From Acidobacteriota bacterium (GTDB taxonomy: Bacteria; Pseudomonadota; Alphaproteobacteria; Caulobacterales; Hyphomonadaceae), in assembly GCA_016712445.1 (NCBI GenBank), contig JADJRB010000001.1:372001-436000 (forward strand): a stretch of 64,000 nt of DNA, written 5' to 3'. Numbering within the stretch: position 1 is the first letter of the stretch; the number at the start of each line of letters is the position of its first letter. The notes below the pieces were generated by a model. That model did no database searches. It was not told where the DNA came from and saw nothing but the letters and a program-made list of their open reading frames with translations. Below, piece after piece: positions 48,307 to 57,909 of the stretch. The position numbers and the translations under genes are program-made.

Positions 48307-50321
48307 TCCACGCCATTCTCAACGGAGATTTCTCCAACGCCCTCGAAACGTTGCTGGCCGTGTCGGCGCTGATCCTGGTGGTGCTGATGCTGCGCCGGGC
48401 GGTGTCGCGCCAGTTCGGGGCGGGTATCGTCTACCTGCTCTGGGCCATTCCGGTGGTGCGCTTTCTCCTGCCGCCGATGTCGACGCCCGTCTCCTTCCTC
48501 AACCTCGATTTCGCCGCCGCGCCGGCTGCCGAAACTGTGACGACGGTTCGCACCGCCACGACGGAAACGACCACGGCGCTGACCGAGGGCGCCGGTCATG
48601 CCGCCGCCTGGCAACCGGCGATGCCGGCCGAACCCGTCGCTGCAGTCGCTGCCCCCGCCAGCCTGCCGGCCGATCTCTGGACAATGGCCCTGATGGCCGG
48701 CGTCGCAGCCTGGGTGGCTGGCACGCTCTACTTCGCGCTGCGCAGCCTGCTGGCGCACCGCAATTTCATGCAGACGGTGGAACGCGAAGCGATGCCGGTG
48801 TCGGCGCGCATGGCCGACCTTGCGGACCGTATCGCGGCGGAGACCGGCCTGCGCCGTGCGCCGCGCATCGTGTCCAGCCTGATATCCCGCGGTCCGTTCG
48901 TGACCGGACTTTTCCGCCCTGTTGTCGTGATGCCGGCCTGGTTCGAGGACGACTACACGCCCGCAGAGGCGCGCGCAGCGCTCGCCCATGAACTGATGCA
49001 TGTGCGGCGCGGCGACCTCTGGGCCTTGCAGGTCTCTGAACTCTTCGTGGCGGCGATGTGGTTCAACCCTCTGGCCTATATTGCCCGGAACGCATTTCGG
49101 ACTGACCAGGAAGCCGCATGTGACGCTGACGTCCTCGCGCGCTGCCAGACCAGCCCGCATGCCTACGGTTCAATCCTCGTGAAGGCGGCCCGGCTGCACC
49201 TGCCCGAACCGGCCCTGGCCACTGGCCGCCTGCCCCTGACTCATGCCCTCAAGGAAAGACTGACCCGCATGACCTATCCCGCCCCTTCGTCCCGCCGCCG
49301 CATGATCGGCTTCGGTGCCGCCCTCCTGTTCGGTGTGTCGACACTTGCGATCTCCTCTTCGGTCGCCGCCGCCGGTGAACCCGAGAATGACGGCGTGCAC
49401 GAGTTCCGCATCGAAAGCGACGGCCTGTGGATCAGCAAGGACGACAATGCCGACCGCCAGATCGTACTGCTCGGTGACCCGATGGCAAAAGTGACGCCGG
49501 AAGACATGCATCCGCCGGAACTCGCCGAGCTGGAGAGCAAGATTGCGGCTGACTCCGCCGAATTGTCGAAGATCTATTCGGTCGATGTGGCGATCGATAT
49601 GGCCAGTGATCCCGACTTCATCGAAATCACCCGTCTTTCGACCGAACTGGGTCTGATGGGCGCGGAACTCGGTACGCTGGGCGCCTCGGAAGCCTTGCGG
49701 ATGAACTTCAGCGGCATGTCGGAAGAGGAAATCGAGGAATGGTCCGACGCATTCGAAGCCAAGATGGAAGCCAAGGCGGCAGAGATCGAGGCACGCGCAG
49801 CGGAGATGGAAGCGCGCATGGAAGAGCACGGCGCGCAACTGGAAGCACGCTTCGCCGACCAGGAACGCATGGACGCAGATACTGAGCGCCGCGCGCTGGT
49901 CATCGAGAAGCGCATCGAAAGCCACGGCGCGGAGATCGAACGGATCATGGAGCAACGCTTCGGCCCCGAATTCGAAGCCCGCATCGAAGCGCAGGCCGGC
50001 GTGGTCGAGTTCCTCGTAGACAGCTGTCAGGACGCCAAGCTGAACCCGGGCGAGACCCGCATCATCGAGCGCGCCGATGCGGACGGCGAAATGGTTCGCC
50101 TGGCCTGTGTCGAAGGTGGCCGTGACCGCCTGAAGGAGGCCGCCACCTTCGCCGCGATCGACTCCTACCCCGGCATCACCGCCGCCGAGAAGGATGCCTT
50201 CCGCGCCGCTGCCGATGGCCAGAAACGCAAGCGGGTGATGATCTTCCGCAGCGACGATGCCGAGATGCCCGAGCCGCCGGAAGCGCCCGAAGTGCCCGAA
50301 GTTCCGCTCGACGGAGAATAA
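48303..50321 (+). CDS. M56-family (BlaR1-like) membrane metallopeptidase with coiled-coil periplasmic domain
   Basis: A 672-residue membrane zinc protease. Hydrophobic helices near 15-35, 40-60 and 120-145 precede the catalytic site: HELMH at residues 228-232 (ALAHELMHVRRGDLWALQ), with the third ligand probably in DQEAACDADVLARC. A further helix at about 333-357 (MIGFGAALLFGVSTLAISSS) leads to a C-terminal region of some 315 residues that is not a penicillin-binding sensor: it is acidic with a charged coiled coil at about 475-560 (EEEIEEWSDAFEAKMEAKAA). It probably cleaves the BlaI-like repressor on an unknown signal. Confidence 0.88.
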   Translation: MIHAILNGDFSNALETLLAVSALILVVLMLRRAVSRQFGAGIVYLLWAIPVVRFLLPPMSTPVSFLNLDFAAAPAAETVTTVRTATTETTTALTEGAGHAAAWQPAMPAEPVAAVAAPASLPADLWTMALMAGVAAWVAGTLYFALRSLLAHRNFMQTVEREAMPVSARMADLADRIAAETGLRRAPRIVSSLISRGPFVTGLFRPVVVMPAWFEDDYTPAEARAALAHELMHVRRGDLWALQVSELFVAAMWFNPLAYIARNAFRTDQEAACDADVLARCQTSPHAYGSILVKAARLHLPEPALATGRLPLTHALKERLTRMTYPAPSSRRRMIGFGAALLFGVSTLAISSSVAAAGEPENDGVHEFRIESDGLWISKDDNADRQIVLLGDPMAKVTPEDMHPPELAELESKIAADSAELSKIYSVDVAIDMASDPDFIEITRLSTELGLMGAELGTLGASEALRMNFSGMSEEEIEEWSDAFEAKMEAKAAEIEARAAEMEARMEEHGAQLEARFADQERMDADTERRALVIEKRIESHGAEIERIMEQRFGPEFEARIEAQAGVVEFLVDSCQDAKLNPGETRIIERADADGEMVRLACVEGGRDRLKEAATFAAIDSYPGITAAEKDAFRAAADGQKRKRVMIFRSDDAEMPEPPEAPEVPEVPLDGE

Positions 50322-50348
50322 GAGACGCCCCTTACGCAGATCCCTTCA

Positions 50349-50378
50349 GCCCCGGCCCGAAAGGCCGGGGTCTTTTTT
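50349..50378 (+). terminator. Rho-independent terminator after the blaR-like gene
   Basis: CCCCGGCC / GGCCGGGG with loop CGAAA, followed by TCTTTTTT. Confidence 0.9.
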
Positions 50379-50453
50379 GCCTGCCTGCAGGCGCTTTGCG
50401 GCGCCATCCTGAGCCGGTAGGGTGCGCGCGACACAGGACCGGGAGCTGACGCC

Positions 50454-50879
50454 ATGAACCTTCGTGCCCTTTTCGCTGCCCTGGCGGCTGCCAGTGCGCT
50501 GGGCGCCTGCGCCACCGCGCCGGAGCCGTGCACCACCGAATGGGTGGACTACAAGACCGACCGGATCCTCAAGCGCTTTGCCTCGGACAACCGGATGCTC
50601 GTATCGGACCTGCGGCAGCTGACGCGCGCTGATGGCGAGATTGACCCGGTGCAGGCGATCCTGCTGGCGGCAAAGGCCGACGAGCTGCGCCGGTTTGCCG
50701 ACAGCTTCCAGAACCAGGTGGTGCCGGATCTGCGCGCGGCGATTGCAGAGTGCCGCAGCGATCCGGGCTTCGTGCCGGCCTTCACCGAGTTCCTGCGCCG
50801 TGAAGGCGTGCCGGAGCCGACGCTGGCCTGGGTGGGCCCGGTGCTCGCCTTGTCGCAAGCCATCGATGCGCAGCAGTAG
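50454..50879 (+). CDS. Small lipoprotein of unknown function
   Basis: A 141-residue protein with signal peptide MNLRALFAALAAASALGAC (lipobox ALGAC, Cys19). The mature part is helical and charged: TEWVDYKTDRILKRFASDNR, LRQLTRADGEIDPVQAILLA and FADSFQNQVVPDLRAAIAEC. No recognised domain. Close upstream of kdsB (24 nt), likely one transcript. Confidence 0.78.
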   Translation: MNLRALFAALAAASALGACATAPEPCTTEWVDYKTDRILKRFASDNRMLVSDLRQLTRADGEIDPVQAILLAAKADELRRFADSFQNQVVPDLRAAIAECRSDPGFVPAFTEFLRREGVPEPTLAWVGPVLALSQAIDAQQ

Positions 50880-50903
50880 CGCGCAGAAGACGAGCCTCTG
50901 ACC

Positions 50904-51713
50904 ATGAAGACCCTGATCGTTGTTCCGGCGCGCTATGCTTCGACGCGCCTTCCGGGCAAGCCACTGGCGCTGATCGCGGGGCGCACGATGGTGGCGCGCG
51001 TGGCGGGCCTGGCGCGCCGCGCCGCCGCGCAACTGACGCAGGCGGACTATGTGGTGGCGACGGATGACACACGCATCCTCGAGCATTGCCGCGACGGCGG
51101 CATTCCGGTGGTGATGACCGACCCGGCGCTGCCGTCCGGCTCCGACCGCGCGCTCGCCGCTGTGGACGGGCTCGGCGCGTCGCCGGAGTTCGTGGTGAAC
51201 CTGCAGGGCGATGCGCCGTTCACGCCGGCGGCGCATGTGGTGGCCATCGTCGATGCGCTCGCCGCGAGCGGTACGGATGCGGCGACGCCGTTCATCCGCC
51301 TCAGCTGGGAGGCGCTCGACCGGCTGCGGGCGCACAAGCTGGAGACGCCGTTCTCCGGCACGACGCTGGTGACTGATCCGGCAGGTCGCGCGATCTGGTT
51401 TTCCAAGATCATCCTGCCGGCGATGCGCAAGGAGGCGGAGCTGCGCAAGCTCTCGCCGCTGTCGCCCGTGTGCCAGCATATCGGCCTCTACGGGTTCCGG
51501 CTGGAGGCGCTGCAGCGCTACTGCGCGCTGCCGGAGAGCCGCTACGAACGGCTGGAAGGGCTGGAACAGCTGCGCCTCATCGAGAACGGCATGAGCGTGC
51601 AGGCGGTGGAAGTGCAGCCCGGCGCGATTGCCATACCCGGCATCGATACGCCGGAGGATATCAAGCTCGCCGAACGGCTGGTGGCCGAGCACGGCGACCC
51701 GGACGCCGGCTGA
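50904..51713 (+). CDS. kdsB: 3-deoxy-manno-octulosonate cytidylyltransferase (CMP-KDO synthetase)
   Basis: A 269-residue enzyme that activates KDO with CTP for lipopolysaccharide inner-core synthesis. N terminus MKTLIVVPARYASTRLPGKP is the standard nucleotide-binding start. VVATDDTRILEHC, TDPALPSGSDRALAAV and FVVNLQGDAPFTPAAHVVAI (normally NVQGDEP; here GDAP) follow; the C-terminal HIGLYGFRLEALQRYCALPE and GIDTPEDIKLAERLV are typical. The gene has the usual length. It overlaps in function with no neighbour but sits 3 nt before a histidine-phosphatase-like gene. Confidence 0.93.
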   Translation: MKTLIVVPARYASTRLPGKPLALIAGRTMVARVAGLARRAAAQLTQADYVVATDDTRILEHCRDGGIPVVMTDPALPSGSDRALAAVDGLGASPEFVVNLQGDAPFTPAAHVVAIVDALAASGTDAATPFIRLSWEALDRLRAHKLETPFSGTTLVTDPAGRAIWFSKIILPAMRKEAELRKLSPLSPVCQHIGLYGFRLEALQRYCALPESRYERLEGLEQLRLIENGMSVQAVEVQPGAIAIPGIDTPEDIKLAERLVAEHGDPDAG

Positions 51714-51716
51714 CAC

Positions 51717-52322
51717 ATGGCGCGCCTGTTCGTTGTGCGGCATGGCAATACGTTCGATGCGGGCGACGTGGTGACGCGCGTCGGCGGGCGCACCGACCTG
51801 CCCTTGTCGAATTCCGGCCGCGTGCAGGCCGCCAGGCTCGCCGCACACTTTGCCGAGACGGCCTTCGCGGCGGCGCTCGCCTCGCCGCTGGAGCGCACGC
51901 GCGCGACGGCGCGCACGATCCTCTCGGTACGGACGGATGCGCCGGCGCTGCTGGTGCGCCCGTTCCTGCGCGAGATCGATTACGGCCCGGACGAGAACCA
52001 GCCGGAGGAGGCGGTGGTCGCCCGTCTCGGTGAAGTGGCGTTGAAGGCGTGGGACACGGACGGCATAGTTCCGGAGGGCTGGCTGGTCGATCCAGCCGCG
52101 ATCCGCGACGGCTGGCGCGCCTTGCTCGCAGAGATCGCAGCGCTGCCCGACGACGCCAATGTGCTCGTCGTCACGAGCAATGGCACCGCGCGTTTCCTGC
52201 CGGATGTCGTGGACGAGAAGCCCGCCGGACTGGACCGCAAGCTGAAGACCGGGGCCTGGGGCGAGCTGTTCGTGGCGCCGGCGGCAAGCCGTATCGTTGC
52301 CTGGAACCTGCGTCCGGCCTGA
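51717..52322 (+). CDS. Histidine-phosphatase-fold protein, second catalytic His replaced
   Basis: A 201-residue phosphoglycerate-mutase-like protein. The nucleophile motif is intact (LFVVRHGNTFDAGD, with His9), as is LSNSGRVQAARLAAHF and the SPLERTRATARTIL helix with its Arg. The position that normally holds the second catalytic His (VxSHG) reads VLVVTSNGTARFLPD, so Asn takes its place. Activity may therefore be altered or lost. It follows kdsB by 3 nt and could be a sugar-phosphate enzyme tied to KDO metabolism; this is inference. Confidence 0.8.
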   Translation: MARLFVVRHGNTFDAGDVVTRVGGRTDLPLSNSGRVQAARLAAHFAETAFAAALASPLERTRATARTILSVRTDAPALLVRPFLREIDYGPDENQPEEAVVARLGEVALKAWDTDGIVPEGWLVDPAAIRDGWRALLAEIAALPDDANVLVVTSNGTARFLPDVVDEKPAGLDRKLKTGAWGELFVAPAASRIVAWNLRPA

Positions 52323-54731
52323 TCAGGCAACGTCGCGCGGGGCGGCGCCGGTACCTGCCGCAGCGGGTCCGCCGATCGGCAGGAAGAAGGCGACCGTGGT
52401 GCCTTCGCCGTAGATCGAGGACAGGTGCAGGCGACCGCCGTGCATTTCGGCGAAGGACTTGGTGAGCGCGAGGCCGAGGCCGGTGCCATCGGTGTTGCGG
52501 TCCTTGGTTTTGGAGACCTGCTCGAAGGGCTGGCCTAGGCGGGCGATGTCCTCGGCCGGAATGCCGATCCCGGTGTCGGTGACGCCGAAATAGATGTCTG
52601 GTCCGCGCTGTTCGACGCGCACCGTGATGCGCCCGCCGCGGTCGGTGAACTTGATCGCGTTGGAGACGAGGTTCAGCATCATCTGGCGGATGGCGCGGTG
52701 GTCGGCGTCGATGTCCGGCAGGTTCTGGCCAGCCTCGAGCACGAGGTCGATCTCCTTCTCCTCGGCCTTGCGGCGGATCATCCGGAGCGCGGCATCGACC
52801 GGATCGACGGGGTCGATCGGCTGCGGCGTAATGGTCATCTTGCCGGCCTCGATCTTCGCCATGTCGAGGATGTCGTTGATCATGTCGAGCAGGTGCTGGC
52901 CCGAGGTGAGGATGTCGCGCGAGTATTCCTTGTACGACGGATGCCCAAGAGGTCCGGCGAGCTCGTTCATCATGATCTCGGAGAAGCCGATGATCGCGTT
53001 CAGCGGGGTGCGCAGTTCGTGGCTCATGTTGCCGAGGAAGGCGGACTTGGTGAAGGCGGCGTGCTCGGCCTTGGCCTTCTCCTCGGCATACTTGCGCGAC
53101 AGTTCGCTGGCCTTGCCTTCGGAGCGCTGCAGGTCGAGCGCGGTGCGCTTCATCTTTTCCTGCTGCTTCTTCAGTTCTTCCTCATTGCGGATGTTCTCGG
53201 TGACATCGACGCCGACGGTCAGCAGGCCGCCGTCCGGGGTCGGACGTTCGACCATCTTGAGCCAGCGGCCACTGCGCAGCGCGATCAGCATCGTGCGGGC
53301 GTCTTCGCTCGACTGGCGTTCCAGCAGCACGGCGCCGGCCCGGGCAATCTGGACCGTGTCGTGGCCCATGCCGGCGCGCAGCGTATCCTGCAGGCCGAAA
53401 CTGTGGGCGAAGGCGCGGTTCCAGTAGAGCAACCGCTTGCGGGAGTCCCACAAGGCGAACGGCCCGGCGAAGCCTTCGATGGCTGCACGCAGGCGGCGCT
53501 CGGCAGCGCGCACGCGGTCTTCCGCCTGCTTGCGGTCGGTGACGTCGAGCATGATGCCGCCGAACACCTGGTGGCCGGAGGCGGGATCGTCGGAGAGGCT
53601 GCCGCGCATCTCGATCCAGCGCCCCTGTGGCGCGGAGACCGGGAACGAGATCTGGATCCAGCCGATGGTCTGCGCCTTCTGGAAGGCTTCGCGGATGCGC
53701 TCATGCCCCTCCAGCGGCACACGGCCGAGCAGGTCCTGCAGCGAGGAGAGACCGGTCCGGTCAAGCCCGAGTATCGCGGAGGCGCCGTCGCTGAAGAAGA
53801 TCTTGTCGGTGTCGAACGACCATTCCCAATAGCCGGCCTGTGCGCCGCGCATGACGAGGCCGAGGATGCGGTCGGACTCCTCGTTGCGGGTCGCCTGCAT
53901 CAGCATTTCGGTCTGGCGGCGGGACAGGCGGCGCGTGAGGCCGAGCATGGCCATCGCGGGGGCTGCGATCAACAGGCCGAAGATGGCGAGCCGCACAATA
54001 TCGGCAGCGGTGAAGAGCGGCCGGGCGGCGGTGAGGCAGACGCTGACGAGGCTGCCCTCAACCAGGGTGCACGCCGTGCCGGCGCGCACGATGTTGTCGC
54101 CGGACTGGATCGACGGCGGCCCGCCGGGAGCCCGGTCTGCCGCATCCGACAGCCAGGCGGCGCCATAGCTGAACTTGTTGCCGGGCGAGCGGAAGGTCAG
54201 ACGCGCATTTTCCGGTTCGGCGAAGGTGGCCGAGACCGGCGACAGCGCGATCAGCGGCTCGCCGCCAGGTACGGTATCGACGAGCACAAGGTCGCCGTGC
54301 ACGGTGACGGTCAGGCCGGGCTCGCCGGGGGGAAGCGTCTTGGCGGCGGCGGCGGCATCGCCAAGGCGCGAGCCCGCGGGCGACTGGGCCCCATCGCGCA
54401 AGGTGACCAGCGCGTCCATGCCGGGCGAGAGGCCCGCGACCTGGGAGGTGGACAATTGCGCCTGTCCGACCAGCTTCAGCAGGCCCTGGCCCGCATCGGC
54501 GCGCGCCTCGACCCGGGCCGCGAGCATCCGGGTTTCGGCGTCGAGACGGGACAGGAAGTCGCGCTCGTCAGACTGGCGCTCGTCCCAACCCTTCAGGGCA
54601 AGGGCGAGGGCCAGCAGGCCGAGAATGCCGAGAACGAGGCCCCAGGTGCGCTGGTTGTCAGCCGCAAGGGAGGGCACTTCCGCCTGTGCGGAAGGCTTTT
54701 CCTTGCTGGAGCGTGACGCAGGCTTGGCCAA
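52323..54731 (-). CDS. PAS-domain sensor histidine kinase (PleC/DivJ-like)
   Basis: A membrane sensor kinase of about 802 residues. A first membrane helix (TWGLVLGILGLLALALALKG), a periplasmic region of about 190 residues and a second helix (VRLAIFGLLIAAPAMAMLGL) are followed by two PAS domains (near GYWEWSFDTDKIFFSDG and GPFALWDSRKRLLYWNR), then the HisKA phospho-acceptor FLGNMSHELRTPLNAIIGFS (His571, bases 53019-53021) and an HATPase domain (MLNLVSNAIKFTDRGG; GVTDTGIGIP; NTDGTGLGLALTKS). TTG 54731 has AAGGGG 5 nt upstream. Adjacent pepN supports a pleC relationship, not proof. Confidence 0.88.
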   Translation of the reverse strand: MAKPASRSSKEKPSAQAEVPSLAADNQRTWGLVLGILGLLALALALKGWDERQSDERDFLSRLDAETRMLAARVEARADAGQGLLKLVGQAQLSTSQVAGLSPGMDALVTLRDGAQSPAGSRLGDAAAAAKTLPPGEPGLTVTVHGDLVLVDTVPGGEPLIALSPVSATFAEPENARLTFRSPGNKFSYGAAWLSDAADRAPGGPPSIQSGDNIVRAGTACTLVEGSLVSVCLTAARPLFTAADIVRLAIFGLLIAAPAMAMLGLTRRLSRRQTEMLMQATRNEESDRILGLVMRGAQAGYWEWSFDTDKIFFSDGASAILGLDRTGLSSLQDLLGRVPLEGHERIREAFQKAQTIGWIQISFPVSAPQGRWIEMRGSLSDDPASGHQVFGGIMLDVTDRKQAEDRVRAAERRLRAAIEGFAGPFALWDSRKRLLYWNRAFAHSFGLQDTLRAGMGHDTVQIARAGAVLLERQSSEDARTMLIALRSGRWLKMVERPTPDGGLLTVGVDVTENIRNEEELKKQQEKMKRTALDLQRSEGKASELSRKYAEEKAKAEHAAFTKSAFLGNMSHELRTPLNAIIGFSEIMMNELAGPLGHPSYKEYSRDILTSGQHLLDMINDILDMAKIEAGKMTITPQPIDPVDPVDAALRMIRRKAEEKEIDLVLEAGQNLPDIDADHRAIRQMMLNLVSNAIKFTDRGGRITVRVEQRGPDIYFGVTDTGIGIPAEDIARLGQPFEQVSKTKDRNTDGTGLGLALTKSFAEMHGGRLHLSSIYGEGTTVAFFLPIGGPAAAGTGAAPRDVA

Positions 54732-54819
54732 GATTTCCCCTTGTCCGCCGAACGGATCGCCGGATTCGGGCAGTCTGGGTGCCAAAGATTGCCGCTTGGT
54801 TAACCAATCCGTTGGATTT

Positions 54820-57430
54820 GTTAACTTGTTTGGGCGGGGTCCGAGAGCGCCCGGCTGGCAATGTCCATCGCGTTTTCAGACAGGCCGGCCTCGATCAGGC
54901 GCCGCAGGCAAGCCTCGGCCTCTGCCCGTGCGCGCGGCTCAAGCAGGCGCCATTGTTCGAACGCCGTCATCAGGCGCGCGCCGAGGGCCGGGTTGACCTT
55001 GTCGGCCGCGAGGATGGTGCCTTCCACCGCGCGGTAGCCGGAGCCGTCCGGCGCGTGGAACGCGGCGAGGTTCTGCATGGCGAAAGCGCCGATGACAGCG
55101 CGCACGCGGTTCGGGTTGCGCAGGTCGAAGTCCGGGTGCGCGATGAGGCGCTTCACGTCTTCGGCCGTGCCGGTGGAGGCCTGCACGGAGAACCACTTGT
55201 CCATGACGAGGGGATTCGACTTCCAGAGGGCTTCGAAGTGGGAGACAGCTTCGGCCTTGGCGCCGCCTTTGGTGGACATCAGGGCCCGCAGGGTGGAGAG
55301 CCGCTCGGTCATGTTTGGGGCGCGCTCATAGAAATTGAAAAGCGCGGGCGCTGCGTCGCGAGAGTCCGATGCCCCTAGAAGACCGATGAACGCCGTGCGC
55401 AGCGCGCGCACGGACGCCTGCTCCGCGCCCGGATGATACGGCGTTGGCGCCGGGGCCTGCAGCGTCTCGGCGATGGTGCCCGAGAGCAGGCTGTAGAGCG
55501 CGCCTTGCAGTTTCTTTCGCGCCGCCGCGAGCGCGACCGGATCGGCGGGCTGGCGCTCGAGGAAGAGTTCGCCGACTTCCGGCAGGCGCGTCAGCAGCGC
55601 CGCGAAGGCCGGGTCATTCAGCGCGCCGCGCACGGAGGAGGCGATGGCCTCGACGAGATCGTGGTTCGGATTGGTCTGGCTGCCGTCGGAGAGCGCAAGC
55701 AGCTCTTCCTTGATCAGCGTCTGCAGGCCGTCCCACTTGTTGAACGGGTCGGTCTCCGCCCGCACCAGCGCGATCCGCTCGTCGCGGCTGAGCGCGCGGG
55801 AGACGCGAATGGGCGCCGAGAAGTCGCGGTTGACCGACAGGAGCGGGCGCGACTTGACGTTTTCGGGCAGGTCGAGGGTGATCGTGAGCTCTTCATCCTC
55901 GAAGATGGTGGTCCATTCGGCGAGGTTTCCCTCCTTGTCCATCAGGGCCATCTCAAGCGGAATCGGCACGGGTTTCTTCACCGGCTGGCCGGGCGTGGCG
56001 GGCGTTGACTGGGAAAGCGTGATGCTGAGCTCGCGCGTTTTCGGATCCCAGGTCTCCTCCACCTTCACTTCCGGCGTGCCGGCCTGAGCGTACCAGAGAC
56101 GGAACTGCGAGAAGTCCTCGCCGGTGACGGCTTCGAAGCAGGCGTAGAAATCCTCGATCGTGACCGCCTGCCCATCATGACGCGCGAAATAGAGGTCCAT
56201 GCCTTCGCGGAATTTCTCCGGGCCGATCAACCGGCGCAGCATGCCGATCAGCTCGGAACCCTTTTCGTAGACCGTCGCGGTGTAGAGATTGTCGATGGCG
56301 CCGTAGGTGTCCGGACGCACGGAATGGGCGAGCGGGCCGGCATCTTCCGCGAACTGACGGGCGCGCAGCTTGATGACGTCCTTGATGCGCTGGACGGGGC
56401 GCGAGCGCATGTCGGCGGAGAAGTTCTGGTCACGGAAGACCGTCAAGCCTTCCTTCAGGCAGAGCTGGAACCAGTCGCGGCAGGTGATGCGGTTGCCGGT
56501 CCAGTTGTGGAAGTATTCGTGGGCAACGATGGATTCGATCGCTTCGAAATCGAAGTCGGTGGCCGTCGCTTCGTCGGCCAGCACATAGGCCGAGTTGAAG
56601 ATGTTGAGGCCCTTGTTCTCCATGGCGCCGAAATTGAAGTCGCGCACGGCGACGATGTTGAAGACGCCGAGATCATACTCGCGGCCATAGACTTCCTCGT
56701 CCCAGCGCATGGAACGTTTCAGCGAGTCCATCGCCCAGGCGGCGCGCGGGGCGTCGCCCTTGTCAACATGGATGCCGAGGTCGACGGTCTTGCCGGAGAT
56801 CGTGGTGAAGCTGTCGCGCAGCACGTCATAGTCGCCGGCGCAGAGCGCGAAGAGGTAGGCGGGCTTCTTGTGCGGGTCGACCCATTCGGCGAAGTGCCGC
56901 CCGTCCGGCAGGTCACCCGACGCGCCGGGCGTACCGTTCGACAGCAGGATCGGGAAAGCCGCCTTCGGCCCGGCCATCCGCACACGGAAGGCGCTCATCA
57001 CGTCCGGCCGATCGGGGTAGTAAGTGATGCGGCGGAAGCCTTCGGCCTCGCACTGGGTGCAGAGGCGACCGCCCGAAAGGTAGAGGCCGGACAGCGCGGT
57101 GTTGGCTTCCGGCGAAATCTCCACTTCGGTTTCCAGCGTGAACGGACCGGCCGGCGGCGTGTGCAGTGTCAGGCCGCGCGCATCGACGGCGAAGTCTGCC
57201 GGATCGAGGGGCCTTGCCGGACCGTCGCCCGTGCCGATGGCGATATACTTGAGGTGCAGCGCCTCCCCATCGAGGCGCATCGGGCCGGCGGCAAGCGGCG
57301 TCACCTCGAGTACGGCCTTGACCAGCGTTTTCGCAGCGCCGAGATCGAAGTCCAGCGACACGCTGTCGAGCGTGAAGGGATAGGGCGAATAGTCCTTGAG
57401 CTTCACCGCAACTGGCGTTTCCGTTCGCAT
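54820..57430 (-). CDS. pepN: Aminopeptidase N
   Basis: An 869-residue M1-family zinc aminopeptidase that trims N-terminal residues from peptides in the cytoplasm. The exopeptidase motif is FGAMENKGLNIFNS, and the zinc motif VAHEYFHNWTGNRITCRDWF contains HEXXH-18-E with the distal Glu in LKEGLTVFRDQ. The C-terminal half is helical as usual for PepN (e.g. TLRALMSTKGGAKAEAVSHF). GAGGAG lies 8 nt before ATG 57430. The stop at 54821-54823 lies within a GTTAAC site upstream of the sensor kinase. Confidence 0.95.
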
Positions 57431-57537
57431 CACTGGCGCTCCTCAGTTCGGGAATATCGGGAACCACCGGGATATAGGGCCGGGCCGGGCGCGTCGAGGG
57501 CGTTGTCTGCAATCGGCGGGACTGGCATGAGGCAGGC

Positions 57538-57909
57538 ATGAAGCCTGACTGCTTGCCCTATCCGCCGCCGATCCGCCGCGCCGCACTGGTCATCACGCTC
57601 TGTCTTGCGGCTATGATCGGATACTACTCGCTGGTCCCGCCCGGCGATGTGCCGGCGCCCGACATCTCGGACAAGATCCGACATTTTGCGGCCTATGCGC
57701 TGCTGGCGGTGCCGGCGGCAATGTGGTTCAGCCCGCGGCGGCTCGCCGCCTGGCTGGCGGTGGGCGGCTACGGCGCGCTGATGGAAATCGCGCAGGGCCT
57801 TTCCGGCACCGGGCGCGAGCTGTCCGCGCTCGACGCCCTCGCCAACATGGCGGGCGCGGGTGCAGGCGTCTTGCTGGTGTGGATCATCGCGCGGACACGC
57901 CGCGCATGA
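57538..57909 (+). CDS. VanZ-like membrane protein
   Basis: A 123-residue protein with about four hydrophobic segments (ALVITLCLAAMIGYYSLVPP; FAAYALLAVPAAMWFSP; LAAWLAVGGYGALMEIAQGL; MAGAGAGVLLVWIIARTRRA). The pattern DISDKIRHFAAYALL and EIAQGLSGTGRELSALDALA matches the VanZ family, whose founder confers low-level teicoplanin resistance; most members have unknown function. It is divergent from pepN and convergent, with no gap, to the next gene. Confidence 0.82.
   Translation: MKPDCLPYPPPIRRAALVITLCLAAMIGYYSLVPPGDVPAPDISDKIRHFAAYALLAVPAAMWFSPRRLAAWLAVGGYGALMEIAQGLSGTGRELSALDALANMAGAGAGVLLVWIIARTRRA

Noticed and set aside
47941..50321. Beta-lactam resistance locus
   Set aside because: The BlaI/M56 pair resembles blaI-blaR1, but no beta-lactamase or PBP gene is adjacent and the M56 protein lacks a penicillin-binding domain.
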